From: Oscillospiraceae bacterium
Lineage (GTDB): Bacteria; Bacillota; Clostridia; Oscillospirales; Ruminococcaceae
Length of the DNA stretch: 64,000 nt
Direction: 5' to 3'
Assembly (NCBI GenBank): GCA_022793675.1
Contig: JAAWDH010000007.1
Coordinates: forward strand, 1-64,000
In this document: in pieces, positions 39,621 through 48,299 of the stretch
Layout of the letters: the number at the start of each line of letters is the position of its first letter
Position numbering within the stretch: position 1 is the first letter of the stretch
Position numbers and translations under genes: made by a program
The notes under the pieces: model-generated
What the model was told of the DNA's origin: nothing
Databases searched by the model: none
The model's input: only the letters and a program-made list of their open reading frames with translations

Positions 39621-40508
39621 TTGCTTGCAATGATGGAAGATTTATTCAAGGTCTTTAGGGAGAGGCTCTCCCTGGACGGCAAGCCGGAGGAAAAAACGCC
39701 GGCTGCGCCGAAAATCCCTGAAAACCTGCTGTTCAAATGCCCCCGCTGCCAGAAGGTCATGTTTATGGACGACTTCAGCGCCGGGCTGAAGGTCTGCGCG
39801 GCCTGCTCCTACCACGCCCGCATCTCCTGCCAGGAGCGGCTGGAGCTGACGGCGGACAAGGGCAGCTTTATCGAATACGACGCCGGCCTTTCCGCGCTTA
39901 ACCCGCTGGGTTTTGAGGGATATGAGGAGAAGGTGGCGGAGGCTAGGGAAAAGACCGGGCTGATGGATGCTGTTATCACCGGCGAATGCACAATACGTAC
40001 CCGCCGCTGCGTCATTGTCATCATGGATTCGCGGTTCATGATGGCTTCAATGGGTTCTGTGGTCGGGGAGAAGGTCGCCAGGGCCTTTGAGCGCGCTACT
40101 GAAAAGCGGCTGCCAGTCGTGCTGTTTGCCGCTTCGGGCGGGGCGAGGATGCAGGAAGGGATCATCTCGCTGATGCAGATGGCCAAAACCTCTGCCGCCG
40201 TCGCCCGCCACTCCGACGCCGGGCTTTTGTATATTACGGTCCTTACCGACCCCACCACCGGCGGCGTCACGGCCTCCTTCGCTTCGCTGGGCGACATCAT
40301 CCTGGCCGAACCGAAGGTGCTGATCGGCTTTGCCGGGCGGCGGGTCATTGAAGGCACTATCCGCCAGCGGCTGCCGGACGATTTCCAGTCGGCGGAATTT
40401 TTGCTGGAGCATGGCTTTGTGGACATGATTGTCAACCGGGTGAATATGCGGAAGACCATTTCCAAGCTTTTGAAGGCGCATTTGCCTGACCAAAAACTGG
40501 ATGTCTGA
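39621..40508 (+). CDS. accD: Acetyl-CoA carboxyltransferase beta subunit
   Basis: A 295-residue protein with a Cys4 zinc finger at about residues 38-60 (CPRCQKVMF...CAACSYH) and the crotonase-like carboxyltransferase core ([38 protein letters not shown]). TTG 39621 has AAAGG at suitable distance; ATG 39630 or 39633 is possible. With AccA it moves the carboxyl group from biotin to acetyl-CoA. Normally accA follows at once; here an AT-rich unrelated ORF intervenes. Confidence 0.95.
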   Translation: MLAMMEDLFKVFRERLSLDGKPEEKTPAAPKIPENLLFKCPRCQKVMFMDDFSAGLKVCAACSYHARISCQERLELTADKGSFIEYDAGLSALNPLGFEGYEEKVAEAREKTGLMDAVITGECTIRTRRCVIVIMDSRFMMASMGSVVGEKVARAFERATEKRLPVVLFAASGGARMQEGIISLMQMAKTSAAVARHSDAGLLYITVLTDPTTGGVTASFASLGDIILAEPKVLIGFAGRRVIEGTIRQRLPDDFQSAEFLLEHGFVDMIVNRVNMRKTISKLLKAHLPDQKLDV

Positions 40509-40525
40509 GGAACAGGGGTGATGAT

Positions 40526-41353
40526 ATGGCAGAACACCTAGTAGAACAAAAGGGAATTGTCTATATTATCCCGGCAGACGATCTGTTTGAGAAGTGGGAA
40601 AATGGTGAAGCTTTTATTGATGAATACTCACGGCTCATAAATCGTAAGCCGCATCGTGTTCTCAAAGAGTTAAAACATTATCCTGCGATACAACAAGAAC
40701 CATCTTCCACTTCTGATCAGGAATCTATTATTGAGGCCATGGTGGTGGGCATAGTAAAAGGCGCGGTGGAGGGCTTGACAGAAGCCTTGCAGGAAAACCT
40801 TCCTGTCATTTGGTATAAATGTTTCATTCCCTTTTGTCACAAACGTATTGTTCCCCTTTATTGTAAAGCAAAAGAAACTCTGACAACAAGAAAGCTTAAA
40901 GCAGAAGCAGTACTGCTGCAAGCTAAAACCAGTAAGGCGGCTCCTGCACAATCGAAGCCAAAGTCAAAAATGACAAGAGCGGAAGCTGATGCTGAAAAAC
41001 GAAAAGTCGTATATTGCTGGCTTGAAATGTTGAACAGCCTCAAGAAACTTCACGATGCGGGCGAGATCGACATTGATACGACTCTAGCACAACTGACAGA
41101 TCCTGCTACGTTGAAACGTGTAAACGGCTTTCTGAGTAAAAATCCGAATCTGCTTGAAATGGATGAACGCATTATGCTTTGCAACCTACTTGGAAGGGAC
41201 TTATACGAGGAAAATCAGCTTATCCCAATTAGAGACGCTGAAATAACAACGATAGCCACGACATATGGATACAAAGCAAAACCGAAGACGAGAGGAGCGG
41301 TGTGTGATGTCTTCCCTGACAGCCTGGGAGCGGATGGAGCTGATCCGCCATAA
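40526..41353 (+). CDS. Orphan AT-rich ORF interrupting accD-accA
   Basis: A 275-residue ORF, GGGGTGATGAT before ATG 40526. Its GC content is visibly lower than the flanking acc genes. It begins AEHLVEQKGIVYIIPADDLF, has a mildly hydrophobic stretch (AMVVGIVKGAVEGLTEAL, about residues 75-92), a Lys/Ala-rich middle (130-155) and a helical C-terminal half. I recognise no family. The last 16 or so residues are read out of frame through the 5' end of accA, so the original stop was probably lost or the ORF fused by insertion. Expressed with the operon if translated. Looks like a horizontally acquired cargo gene, but no transposase or repeats flank it. Confidence 0.7.
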   Translation: MAEHLVEQKGIVYIIPADDLFEKWENGEAFIDEYSRLINRKPHRVLKELKHYPAIQQEPSSTSDQESIIEAMVVGIVKGAVEGLTEALQENLPVIWYKCFIPFCHKRIVPLYCKAKETLTTRKLKAEAVLLQAKTSKAAPAQSKPKSKMTRAEADAEKRKVVYCWLEMLNSLKKLHDAGEIDIDTTLAQLTDPATLKRVNGFLSKNPNLLEMDERIMLCNLLGRDLYEENQLIPIRDAEITTIATTYGYKAKPKTRGAVCDVFPDSLGADGADPP

Positions 41354-42149
41354 GGGCAGGCCAACGGTCCGGGACTATATCCCGATGATTTTTGACGAGT
41401 TTTACGAGATGCACGGCGACCGCTGCTTCGGCGACGACGCCGCAATCCTTGGGGGCATCGCCATGGTCCACGGCATTGCGGTAACAGTACTGGGGCAGGT
41501 TAAAGGCCACAACCTGGAAGAGAATAAAAAGACGAATTTTTCCTCGCCCCACCCCGAAGGTTACCGCAAAGCGCTGCGGCTGGCTAAACAGGCCGAAAAA
41601 TTCGGCCGGCCAATCATCTGCTTTATTGACACCCCCGGCGCTTTCTGCGGCATTGCCGCCGAGGAACGGGGCCAGGGCGAGGCCATCGCCCGCAACCTTT
41701 TGGAGTTCTCCCGGCTGAAGGTGCCGGTAATCTCGATTGTGCTGGGCGAGGCCGGCTCAGGCGGGGCGCTGGCGCTTGGGGTCTGCGACGAGCTGTATAT
41801 GCTGGAGAATGCTTTATACAGCGTTATCTCCCCGCGAGGGTTTGCAAGCATCCTTTGGAAGGACGCCTCCAAGGAGAAAGAAGCCGCCGAAAAAATGAAG
41901 ATGACGGCCGAGGATCTGCTGGGTTTCGGCATCTGCGACGGCATTATCCCCGAACCCGCCGGGGGGGCGCACGTCAGCCCGGAAGTGATGGCTGGCAGCA
42001 TTGCTGATACGATTTTACTCTCTCTGCAAAAATTAACCCAAAAAAGTGTTGCAAATTTGCTGGAAGCACGCTATAATAAATTCAGAAAAATCGGCGCTTT
42101 TGAAGAACAGGCCGATTTTGCGAAGCCAGCCCCTGAAGGGCTGGAATAA
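41307..42149 (+). CDS. accA: Acetyl-CoA carboxyltransferase alpha subunit
   Basis: A 280-residue protein from ATG 41307 with GAGGAG upstream; an in-frame ATG at 41265 lies inside the orphan ORF. Features: AWERMELIRHKGRPTVRDYI, PHPEGYRKALRLAKQAEKFG, CFIDTPGAFCGIAAEERGQGE, VLGEAGSGGALALGVCDELY and the typical VISPRGFASILWKDASKEKE. It pairs with AccD to complete carboxyl transfer, giving malonyl-CoA. Its first 47 bases overlap the upstream ORF in another frame. The acyl carrier protein gene follows by 18 bases. Confidence 0.96.
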   Translation: MSSLTAWERMELIRHKGRPTVRDYIPMIFDEFYEMHGDRCFGDDAAILGGIAMVHGIAVTVLGQVKGHNLEENKKTNFSSPHPEGYRKALRLAKQAEKFGRPIICFIDTPGAFCGIAAEERGQGEAIARNLLEFSRLKVPVISIVLGEAGSGGALALGVCDELYMLENALYSVISPRGFASILWKDASKEKEAAEKMKMTAEDLLGFGICDGIIPEPAGGAHVSPEVMAGSIADTILLSLQKLTQKSVANLLEARYNKFRKIGAFEEQADFAKPAPEGLE

Positions 42150-42167
42150 TGTAAGGAGGAAATTCTC

Positions 42168-42398
42168 ATGATTTTTGACAAGGTAAAGGACATCCTGGTG
42201 GACCAGCTGGACTGCGAAGAGGAAAAGGTGACGTTGGAGGCTTCCATCACCGACGACCTGGGCGCCGACTCGCTGGATATCGTCGACCTGGTTATGTCGC
42301 TGGAAGAGGAATTCGATGTAGAGATCCCCGACGACCAGGTGGAGAACATCAAAACCGTCGGCGATATTGTCAAATATATCGAGGATAAGGTGGAATAA
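42168..42398 (+). CDS. acpP: Acyl carrier protein
   Basis: A 76-residue acidic helical protein. The phosphopantetheine Ser lies in [12 protein letters not shown] (Ser at about residue 37), in the fold [20 protein letters not shown]...[20 protein letters not shown]. It carries the growing acyl chain between all Fab enzymes of the operon. AAGGAGG precedes ATG 42168. Being last rather than beside fabH is less usual for Clostridia fab operons. A terminator follows. Confidence 0.96.
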   Translation: MIFDKVKDILVDQLDCEEEKVTLEASITDDLGADSLDIVDLVMSLEEEFDVEIPDDQVENIKTVGDIVKYIEDKVE

Positions 42399-42419
42399 CC
42401 CAAGCCTTCTCCGATAAGA

Positions 42420-42443
42420 GGGCGGCCTGCGGGCCGTCCTTTT
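42420..42443 (+). terminator. Terminator of the fatty-acid operon
   Basis: GGGCGGCC, short loop, GGCCGTCC then TTTT, with one G-U pair, 21 bases after the acpP stop. Confidence 0.8.
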
Positions 42444-42467
42444 CAAATATAAAGGAGCAGTGAAAAA

Positions 42468-43850
42468 ATGAAGCTTCCCTGTAAACTGCCGGCGGTGCTG
42501 CTGGCCTGCGCGCTGCTGACCGGCTGCGCCGCCGGGGCTGAGGGGACGGCGTCCTCCCCCGCACCCCCATTGGCTGCCAACCCTTCCTCCAGCGCCCCGC
42601 AGCGCCTCACCGGCGTCATCTGCGCGCAATCGGAGGACAACTTTACCCTGGAAGACGGCATGGGACGCCGCTACAGCTTCCAGAAGGGCGCAGAAGGCCT
42701 TTCTGCGCCGGACGGCTGCTATATTGGGGCAGAGGTATCCGTCGCCTATAACGGCGTCTTAGGCGAGGATGGCGACATCTCTAAGGCAGAGGTGCTTTCC
42801 ATCGCGGTTGCGCCCCGCCCAGCTGTCTTCGCCCAATTTGAGGAGCAGGCTAAGGCGATTGCCAGCACCCTTTCTGCCGATGAGAAGCTGCGGCAGATGA
42901 TCCTTTCCGCCGTCAATACCGCCGACCCTGCGGCCCAGGTCGGGAAAGAGCAGCCGGCAGGATATGTGCTTTTCCGCAAGGATTTTGCCGACCTGACGGC
43001 TGAAGCGGTGCAGGAAAAGCTTGCCGCGATGCAGGAGGCCGCCAAACTGCCGCTGATTATGGCGGTGGACGAAGAAGGCGGCCCGGTGGTGCGCATCAGC
43101 TCCAACCCCAACCTGCGGGCGGAAATCTTTCCCGCGCCGTCGGAGCTTTGCGCTGCCGGCGAAGGGGCTGTCCACGCTGACGCCGTTGAAAAAGCTTCGC
43201 TGCTGTTGGATCTAGGCTGCAACGTCCTGCTGGCCCCAGTGGCCGACCTGTCGCTGGATGAAGGCGACTATATCCACAGCCGGACGACGGGGCTTCCTGC
43301 GCCGGAAACCGCTGCCTACGTCGTCGAAGTGGTCAAGGCTGCCCAGCCTTTGGGCTGCGGTACCGTTATGAAGCATTTTCCTGGTTATGGCAATAATCTC
43401 AATACCCATACCAATGTTTCGATGGATGAACGCCCTTATCAGAATTTTGTAGAGGCGGACTTTGTGCCTTTCCAGGCCGGCATTGACGCCGGCGGGCAGG
43501 GGGTGTTGGTTTCCCACAACATCGTCATTTCGATGGACGCCGACCTGCCGGCCTCCCTCTCCCCGGAAGTGCACCGTATCCTCAGGGAGGAGCTGGGCTT
43601 TACCGGCGCAATCCTTACCGACGACTTAGGGATGGACGCCATTGGCCTTTATACTGGGAACGAAGCGCCGGCGGTGCTGGCGGCAGCGGCCGGCAACGAC
43701 CTGCTCCTCAGCCAAAATTTTGACCAGACCATCGTCCAGCTGAAAGAAGCCTATGACGCTGGACGGATCACTGACGAAATGGTTGACAGCGCCGTTGTCC
43801 GGGTGCTTAGCTGGAAGCTGGCGCTGGGGCTTATCCCAGCTGAACCTTAA
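42468..43850 (+). CDS. GH3 glycoside hydrolase lipoprotein (NagZ-like)
   Basis: A 460-residue lipoprotein: signal peptide with lipobox LTGC (Cys21), a Ser/Pro-rich linker, an added beta-rich segment (about 45-110; LTGVICAQSEDNFTLEDGMG), then the GH3 barrel. Motifs: AVDEEGGPVVRIS, MKHFPGYGNNLNTHTNVSMD (the NagZ-type loop), and AILTDDLGMDAI with the nucleophile Asp in DDLGM. Family members remove beta-1,4 GlcNAc from peptidoglycan fragments or glycans. Lipid anchoring puts it on the outer face of the membrane, so it could act in wall turnover. AAGGAGC precedes ATG 42468. Confidence 0.9.
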   Translation: MKLPCKLPAVLLACALLTGCAAGAEGTASSPAPPLAANPSSSAPQRLTGVICAQSEDNFTLEDGMGRRYSFQKGAEGLSAPDGCYIGAEVSVAYNGVLGEDGDISKAEVLSIAVAPRPAVFAQFEEQAKAIASTLSADEKLRQMILSAVNTADPAAQVGKEQPAGYVLFRKDFADLTAEAVQEKLAAMQEAAKLPLIMAVDEEGGPVVRISSNPNLRAEIFPAPSELCAAGEGAVHADAVEKASLLLDLGCNVLLAPVADLSLDEGDYIHSRTTGLPAPETAAYVVEVVKAAQPLGCGTVMKHFPGYGNNLNTHTNVSMDERPYQNFVEADFVPFQAGIDAGGQGVLVSHNIVISMDADLPASLSPEVHRILREELGFTGAILTDDLGMDAIGLYTGNEAPAVLAAAAGNDLLLSQNFDQTIVQLKEAYDAGRITDEMVDSAVVRVLSWKLALGLIPAEP

Positions 43851-43857
43851 ATTTTTC

Positions 43858-43901
43858 AGGAAAGGAACGGGCGTTGGCAGTTCCGACGCCCTTTGGTGAT
43901 G
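43858..43901 (+). promoter_or_regulatory. Hairpin between ribosome-binding site and start codon of the DUF4253 gene
   Basis: AGGAAAGGAA (43858-43867) is about 30 bases before the starts, too far for direct use. Between them GGGCGT (43869-43874) pairs with ACGCCC (43886-43891). Folding would bring the Shine-Dalgarno sequence close to TTG 43893, GTG 43896 or ATG 43899. The hairpin could alternatively end the GH3 transcript weakly. Confidence 0.5.
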
Positions 43902-44636
43902 GCCATGTATAGAGAAGAAAATCCCGAGTGCCTGCGGGAACTGATAAGCGAATACCTCGGCTGCCCTTGCCGCTATTTCCCGCCGGCAGCCGACGGCAAA
44001 GAGGTAGTAGCCGCTTATGAAGAGGCCAAGGCCCGCGGCGAGCGGGAAGGCTTTACCCCTATCTTGGTAGCGCTGGACGGCATCCTGTGGGAGTGCCTGC
44101 TGCTTAACGCCTGCCCCAGCGGCCAGGGAGAGGAATTCCTGCCGGAGGAACGGGACGCCTACCGCAAACAGGCGCTGGCAGCCCCTGTCCCGGAGGGGAA
44201 CCCTTTTGAGCTGTCAGGAGAGCCGGCAGGATTTACCGAGCCGGAGGACGGCCAGGAGATGAGTATTTCCGACGGCCTTTGGGATTACGCCGCGGGGACA
44301 ACCCTGCCGCTGCTGCTGGCGGAAATCCCGGTCAAAAACCCTTGGGAGATTTTTGCCTTCCTGCCTTTCGGCGGCTGGAACGAATGCCCTGACACGCCGA
44401 TGCTGATGGCGGCAGCCAAATACTGGTACAAAAAGCACGGCGCTGTGCCGGCGGTGATCACCCACGATGTGCTGGAATTTTCCCTGCCCCGCCCGGTCTC
44501 CAGAGAAGAGGCGCCGGCGCTGGCTATGGAACAGTATGCCTTCTGTCCCGACACAATGGAACAGGGAAACATTGACCCTAGCAGCATGGCTGGGATCCTC
44601 AGCCAGTCCTGCTGCTGGTACTTCTGGTGGGACTGA
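43899..44636 (+). CDS. DUF4253 domain protein
   Basis: A 245-residue cytoplasmic protein. TTG 43893, GTG 43896, ATG 43899 and ATG 43908 are all in frame; ATG 43899 is chosen by codon only. The C-terminal 110 residues match DUF4253: PFGGWNECPDTPMLMAAAKY, WYKKHGAVPAVITHDVLEFS, ALAMEQYAFCPDTMEQG. Residues about 1-125 are variable, with PILVALDGILWECLLLN. The family is found across bacteria with no known function. The final bases lie just before the AraC gene start. Confidence 0.8.
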   Translation: MAMYREENPECLRELISEYLGCPCRYFPPAADGKEVVAAYEEAKARGEREGFTPILVALDGILWECLLLNACPSGQGEEFLPEERDAYRKQALAAPVPEGNPFELSGEPAGFTEPEDGQEMSISDGLWDYAAGTTLPLLLAEIPVKNPWEIFAFLPFGGWNECPDTPMLMAAAKYWYKKHGAVPAVITHDVLEFSLPRPVSREEAPALAMEQYAFCPDTMEQGNIDPSSMAGILSQSCCWYFWWD

Positions 44637-44677
44637 TTCCCAAGGCCAGACAAAACAGCAAAAGGAGGGCACGGTTT

Positions 44678-45538
44678 ATGGCGGACCATCTGAATACTGA
44701 CGGCATCAGCCTGCACCACAGTGTCACTTATCAGGCCACCGACAACTTTGCCCTCCACTGCCACCCTTATTTTGAGGTTTACTATTTTGTGCAGGGGAAG
44801 GTCGGCTATCTGGTGGAGGGCAAACGCTACGAACCTGCCCCGCATAGCCTTTTGCTGCTGGCACCGGGGACTTTCCACGGCGTGCGGGTTGAAAGCGCGG
44901 ATAGTTATGAACGTTATGCCATACATTTTAACGCCGGCATTCTAAACCGGGAACGCACCCCGCTGCTGCTCTCCCCTTTTTCCGGCAGCGGGCAGGAAAT
45001 CTATTTCGAGGGGGCCGACCGCTTTGGCATCGCTTCCTATTTCCAATCCCTATTGGAATGCAGCGAGTTGGAAGAGCCACTGCAAACCGCGCTGATCGCC
45101 ATCCGCACCGAAGCGCTGCTGTCCCAAATCCTGCGTATGGCCAAGCTGGAAAGCCCTACAGGGGCGGCGTCAACCAACCGCAGCATCGACCGGCTGTTGG
45201 CCTATCTGGGCAGCAATTTGGGGGAGGATATCACGCTTGACAGTTTAAGCGAGCGTTTTTTCCTGAGCAAAAACCATTTAAACCACCTTTTTAAACAATC
45301 CACCGGTACAACGGTGAAAAACTACCTGATCCATAAGCGGGTGGCCGCCGCCCATGAACTGATTTTACAGGGATACCCCGTCGCTAATGCCGCCGAAATC
45401 TGCGGTTTCCGGGATTATTCCACCTTTTTCAGAGCCTACAAAAAAATCCTTGGCGTCCCTCCGGCCAGCACGGCCAGGCGCGCCAAAGCCAGCAAAAAAG
45501 CCGAAGGAGGGGATAAAAATGACAGATATCCAGCATGA
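44678..45538 (+). CDS. AraC-family transcriptional regulator
   Basis: A 286-residue regulator from ATG 44678, preceded by AAAGGAGG; the frame extends up to 44627 without a site. N-terminal cupin sensor (FALHCHPYFEVYYFVQGKVG, SLLLLAPGTFHGV), then a C-terminal double helix-turn-helix (ITLDSLSERFFLSKNHLNHL, FKQSTGTTVKNYLIHKRVAA, VANAAEICGFRDYSTFFRAY). Such proteins respond to sugars or cell-wall-related ligands. Its targets are unknown, possibly the neighbouring GH3 or lipid-kinase genes. Its end overlaps the lipid kinase gene by 20 bases. Confidence 0.92.
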   Translation: MADHLNTDGISLHHSVTYQATDNFALHCHPYFEVYYFVQGKVGYLVEGKRYEPAPHSLLLLAPGTFHGVRVESADSYERYAIHFNAGILNRERTPLLLSPFSGSGQEIYFEGADRFGIASYFQSLLECSELEEPLQTALIAIRTEALLSQILRMAKLESPTGAASTNRSIDRLLAYLGSNLGEDITLDSLSERFFLSKNHLNHLFKQSTGTTVKNYLIHKRVAAAHELILQGYPVANAAEICGFRDYSTFFRAYKKILGVPPASTARRAKASKKAEGGDKNDRYPA

Positions 45539-46436
45539 ACGCCGGCTGCTGCTTTTGGTCAACCCGATGGCTGGCAAGAAGCTGGCCCAGAGCAAGCTTT
45601 ATGAGATTATCGACCGTTTTGTCAAGGCGGGCTACGAGGTCACCGTCCACCCTACCCAGAGCCGCGGCGACGCCACAAGCCAGGTGCTGCGTAAAGGCGG
45701 GCAGTTCTGCCGCATTGTCTGCTGCGGCGGCGACGGTACCCTCAACGAAGTGATTACAGGGCTGGCCGGGCTTAAAGACCCGCCGGAGCTGGGATATATC
45801 CCCACCGGTACCACCAACGATTTTGCCCACAGCCTAGGGTTTTCCAAAGAGCCTGCCGCGGCCGCCGACACCGCCGCAGCAGGAATCCCTTTCCGCTGCG
45901 ACATCGGGCGTTTTGGGGAGCGCTGCTTTACCTATATCGCCGCCTTCGGGGCCTTTACAGACGTTGCCTACACGACCGCCCAGCAGGCCAAGAACCTATT
46001 CGGCGGGCTGGCTTACCTGTTTGAAGGGGTAAAGCGACTGGGGAGCCTTAGAAGCTTTACGGTCGAGGTCAGCTGCAAAAAGGGGCTGATCCGGGATGAA
46101 TTCATCTTCGGTGCAGTGGTCAATTCCTTATCGGTAGCCGGCCACAAAGGTTTTTTCTCTGACGACGTTTCGCTCAACGACGGCGAGTTTGAGGTGCTGC
46201 TGGTTCGCCGCCCCCAAACGATAGCCGAGCTGAATGCCATTATCGGCGACCTTGTCAGCCAGCGCTTTGACCAGCAGCGGATCCGCTTTTTCAAAACCGA
46301 CGACGTCCGTTTCAGCTGCAGCGAACCGCTTTCCTGGACGCTTGACGGCGAAGACGGCGGCAGCGTGGAAGAAGTCGAGATCAGCTGCCTGCAAAACGCC
46401 GTGACTTTTATCGTCGCACCGCAGGCCGCCGAATAG
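45519..46436 (+). CDS. Diacylglycerol/lipid kinase family protein (YegS/DgkB-like)
   Basis: A 305-residue protein from ATG 45519, with GAAGGAGGGG upstream; the open frame reaches back to 45387 inside the AraC gene. The catalytic-domain Gly-rich motif GGDGTLNEVITGL (about residues 67-79) and PTGTTNDFAHSLGF are diagnostic of DAGK_cat enzymes; LLLVNPMAGKK opens the domain. Members phosphorylate diacylglycerol or similar lipids with ATP, recycling lipid released by lipoteichoic acid synthesis. It is cotranscribed with the AraC gene, and a lipoprotein gene follows by 10 bases. Confidence 0.92.
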   Translation: MTDIQHERRLLLLVNPMAGKKLAQSKLYEIIDRFVKAGYEVTVHPTQSRGDATSQVLRKGGQFCRIVCCGGDGTLNEVITGLAGLKDPPELGYIPTGTTNDFAHSLGFSKEPAAAADTAAAGIPFRCDIGRFGERCFTYIAAFGAFTDVAYTTAQQAKNLFGGLAYLFEGVKRLGSLRSFTVEVSCKKGLIRDEFIFGAVVNSLSVAGHKGFFSDDVSLNDGEFEVLLVRRPQTIAELNAIIGDLVSQRFDQQRIRFFKTDDVRFSCSEPLSWTLDGEDGGSVEEVEISCLQNAVTFIVAPQAAE

Positions 46437-46446
46437 GGGGAAAGGT

Positions 46447-47286
46447 ATGGGCAAAAGGCTTGTTTGCGCGGCAACCCTGGCGGCGTCCTGTTTTTTTGCC
46501 GGCTGCATTGCCATGCCGGGGCAGGAACCTTTCGGAGAACACACTTATACCGACAGCCAGGCACAGCTTGTCTGCGATAGGCTGCAAGAAGAATTAGCGG
46601 AGCTTCAATTTGACGACTGGGGCGGCTACAGCATTGAACTTGCAGAAAACACTATCCGTTATGATTTTTATTATACGGAGGCGTATACCACAGCCTGGCA
46701 TGAAGGCAAAGAAGACTATCTTTGGTACGAAGGGCGGCTTTACTGCCATGGCGGCGAGACGCTGTCCTTCCGGGATATGGACTGGGCGGCGCTTGGCACA
46801 GAAAATGCTGTCCAATCGGCATGGGACTTTGCCTGCGCCTTGCTTGAGCGGGACGACGGCGAGCTGCGTTTCAAGCACATCCCAATGGCTGAGGAAGCCC
46901 CCTATCTGCTGACGGCGGAGTATCCGGAAACCGAGTGGGAAGGCAGGCCCAGACGCGGCCTAAAGCTCTCCTTTGGGCTGGACGGAAACAAATCCCTTTC
47001 TTCCTTTACCCTCCGCTGGCAGGAAAAGGGCAGCGCCCGGGTAATCGGCGTTTCCTTCTTTCCGCTGGAAGGTTCCGCCAGTTTGCTGGCGGAACGCCGG
47101 ATCTGGAGCTTCGCCCACGGCTTGGGGCTTTTGGAAGAAGGCGTGCCGGCTATTTCTGAACAGAAAGAAAACCGCGAACGCTGCCAGGCCATAATCAGCA
47201 GCATCGATTTTGACAGCATCCTTGAGCAGGCCATATATCAGGAAAACTTGGAATTTCCGATACCTCCGGAAATAAGAACTGAATAA
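46447..47286 (+). CDS. Lipoprotein of unknown function
   Basis: A 279-residue protein with a lipoprotein signal: MGKRLVCAATLAASCFFAGC, lipobox FAGC, Cys20. The mature domain is of mixed alpha/beta composition with many aromatic residues (TIRYDFYYTEAYTTAWHEGK, KEDYLWYEGRLYCHGGETLS). No family recognised. It starts 10 bases after the lipid kinase gene, so the three genes AraC-lipid kinase-lipoprotein make one transcript, ended by the terminator at 47293-47324. Membrane-outer location is certain from the signal; role unknown. Confidence 0.82.
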   Translation: MGKRLVCAATLAASCFFAGCIAMPGQEPFGEHTYTDSQAQLVCDRLQEELAELQFDDWGGYSIELAENTIRYDFYYTEAYTTAWHEGKEDYLWYEGRLYCHGGETLSFRDMDWAALGTENAVQSAWDFACALLERDDGELRFKHIPMAEEAPYLLTAEYPETEWEGRPRRGLKLSFGLDGNKSLSSFTLRWQEKGSARVIGVSFFPLEGSASLLAERRIWSFAHGLGLLEEGVPAISEQKENRERCQAIISSIDFDSILEQAIYQENLEFPIPPEIRTE

Positions 47287-47292
47287 AAAGCA

Positions 47293-47324
47293 AAAAGCCC
47301 AGAGTTTTGACATCTCGGGCTTTT
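47293..47324 (+). terminator. Terminator of the AraC-lipid kinase-lipoprotein operon
   Basis: AAAAGCCCAGA and TCTCGGGCTTTT form a stem with one bulged base, with T-rich sequence on the plus strand, 7 bases after the stop. Confidence 0.82.
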
Positions 47325-47336
47325 CAAATAATTTTT

Positions 47337-47427
47337 CGACGCAGTAGGCGGCAATGGCTTTTCACACAGTTGCCCTGGCGATGAAAAGTCTTTGCCAAGC
47401 TTTCTTCAGAAAGCGTCGTACTCCGTA
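47337..47427 (-). repeat. Intergenic repeat, copy D
   Basis: Reverse copy: CGACGCAGTAGGCGG at the left end, CGCCAGGG complement in the middle, AAAAGTCTTTGCCAAGC, GCTTTCTTCAGAAAGCGTCG. On the minus strand it begins immediately after the stop codon of the DUF3737 gene. Confidence 0.82.
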
Positions 47428-47428
47428 C

Positions 47429-48271
47429 TCACCGTACCTCAATCCGGCAGCCGCCGTCTTTGACCTGATGATCGTCAAGGATAACCTCGCCGATACTATC
47501 CGCCTCAATGCGGCCAGCAGCAGGGTTTTTGACGCTGAGGATGGAGCCGCGGACAGTGGCGTTGACCTCGCTGTACTCAAAACTCAAATCAGTGCCTTCC
47601 ATCTCGCAGTCTTCCAGCACCAGCCCTTTGGCGTAACAGAGAGGCTGGGTGCCGATAATCTTGCAGCGAATAAGCTTCAGGTTCTCGGAATACCAGGCCA
47701 GGTATTCGCCTTTGACCACGCTGTCAATAACAGTGATGTTTTTGCTGTGCCAAAAAGCGTCCTTCGTATCCAACACAGAATCCTCAATAACAGCATCCTC
47801 CACATACTGGAAAGAGTACTTGCCAGTCAGATGGAAATTCTTCAGCCGCAGCCCGCGGGACATAAAGAAAGGGTATTCCGAAACAAGCTCGGTGTCGGTA
47901 ATCTCCGCCCCGCGGCAGAGCCAGCCGAACTCCTGAGAATTGATCCGACAGTCCCGGATAACGGTACGGTCACATTCCCGCAGCGCCTTGATGCCCCCCA
48001 GCTCACAGCCCTCCAGCGTCACATCCTCATCGTACCACAACGCGGCGCGGCTGGTATCGGTCATCCGGCAGCGGATGACCGTCCCCTTCTTTACATGCCA
48101 GAGGGGGTAACGCAGATGGAAGTCGCAATCCTCCACCCGGATACGGCGGCTTTCCTTCAAGGCGGACTCCCCGTCCGCCGGACCGTCAAACAGGCAGCGG
48201 CGCACCTCGGCGTCGGTCGCGGCATAGAGCGCCCGTTCCTCATCCAATGTCAGGTTCTCATAAAGTTCCAT
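47429..48271 (-). CDS. DUF3737 family protein, predicted right-handed beta-helix
   Basis: A 280-residue protein from ATG 48271, with AAGGAGG nine bases upstream; an in-frame TTG at 48280 overlaps that site. The sequence is a run of short strands with repeated xIxDCxI/xVIRDCx patterns (VTLEGCELGGIKALRECDRT, VIRDCRINSQEFGWLCRG, ITVIDSVVKGEYLAWYSENL), typical of DUF3737 and of parallel beta-helix (pectate-lyase-like) folds. No signal peptide. Function unknown; it is the last gene of a MerR-controlled operon. Confidence 0.85.
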   Translation of the reverse strand: MELYENLTLDEERALYAATDAEVRRCLFDGPADGESALKESRRIRVEDCDFHLRYPLWHVKKGTVIRCRMTDTSRAALWYDEDVTLEGCELGGIKALRECDRTVIRDCRINSQEFGWLCRGAEITDTELVSEYPFFMSRGLRLKNFHLTGKYSFQYVEDAVIEDSVLDTKDAFWHSKNITVIDSVVKGEYLAWYSENLKLIRCKIIGTQPLCYAKGLVLEDCEMEGTDLSFEYSEVNATVRGSILSVKNPAAGRIEADSIGEVILDDHQVKDGGCRIEVR

Positions 48272-48299
48272 TGGTGTCAACCTCCTTATAATGTTACAG

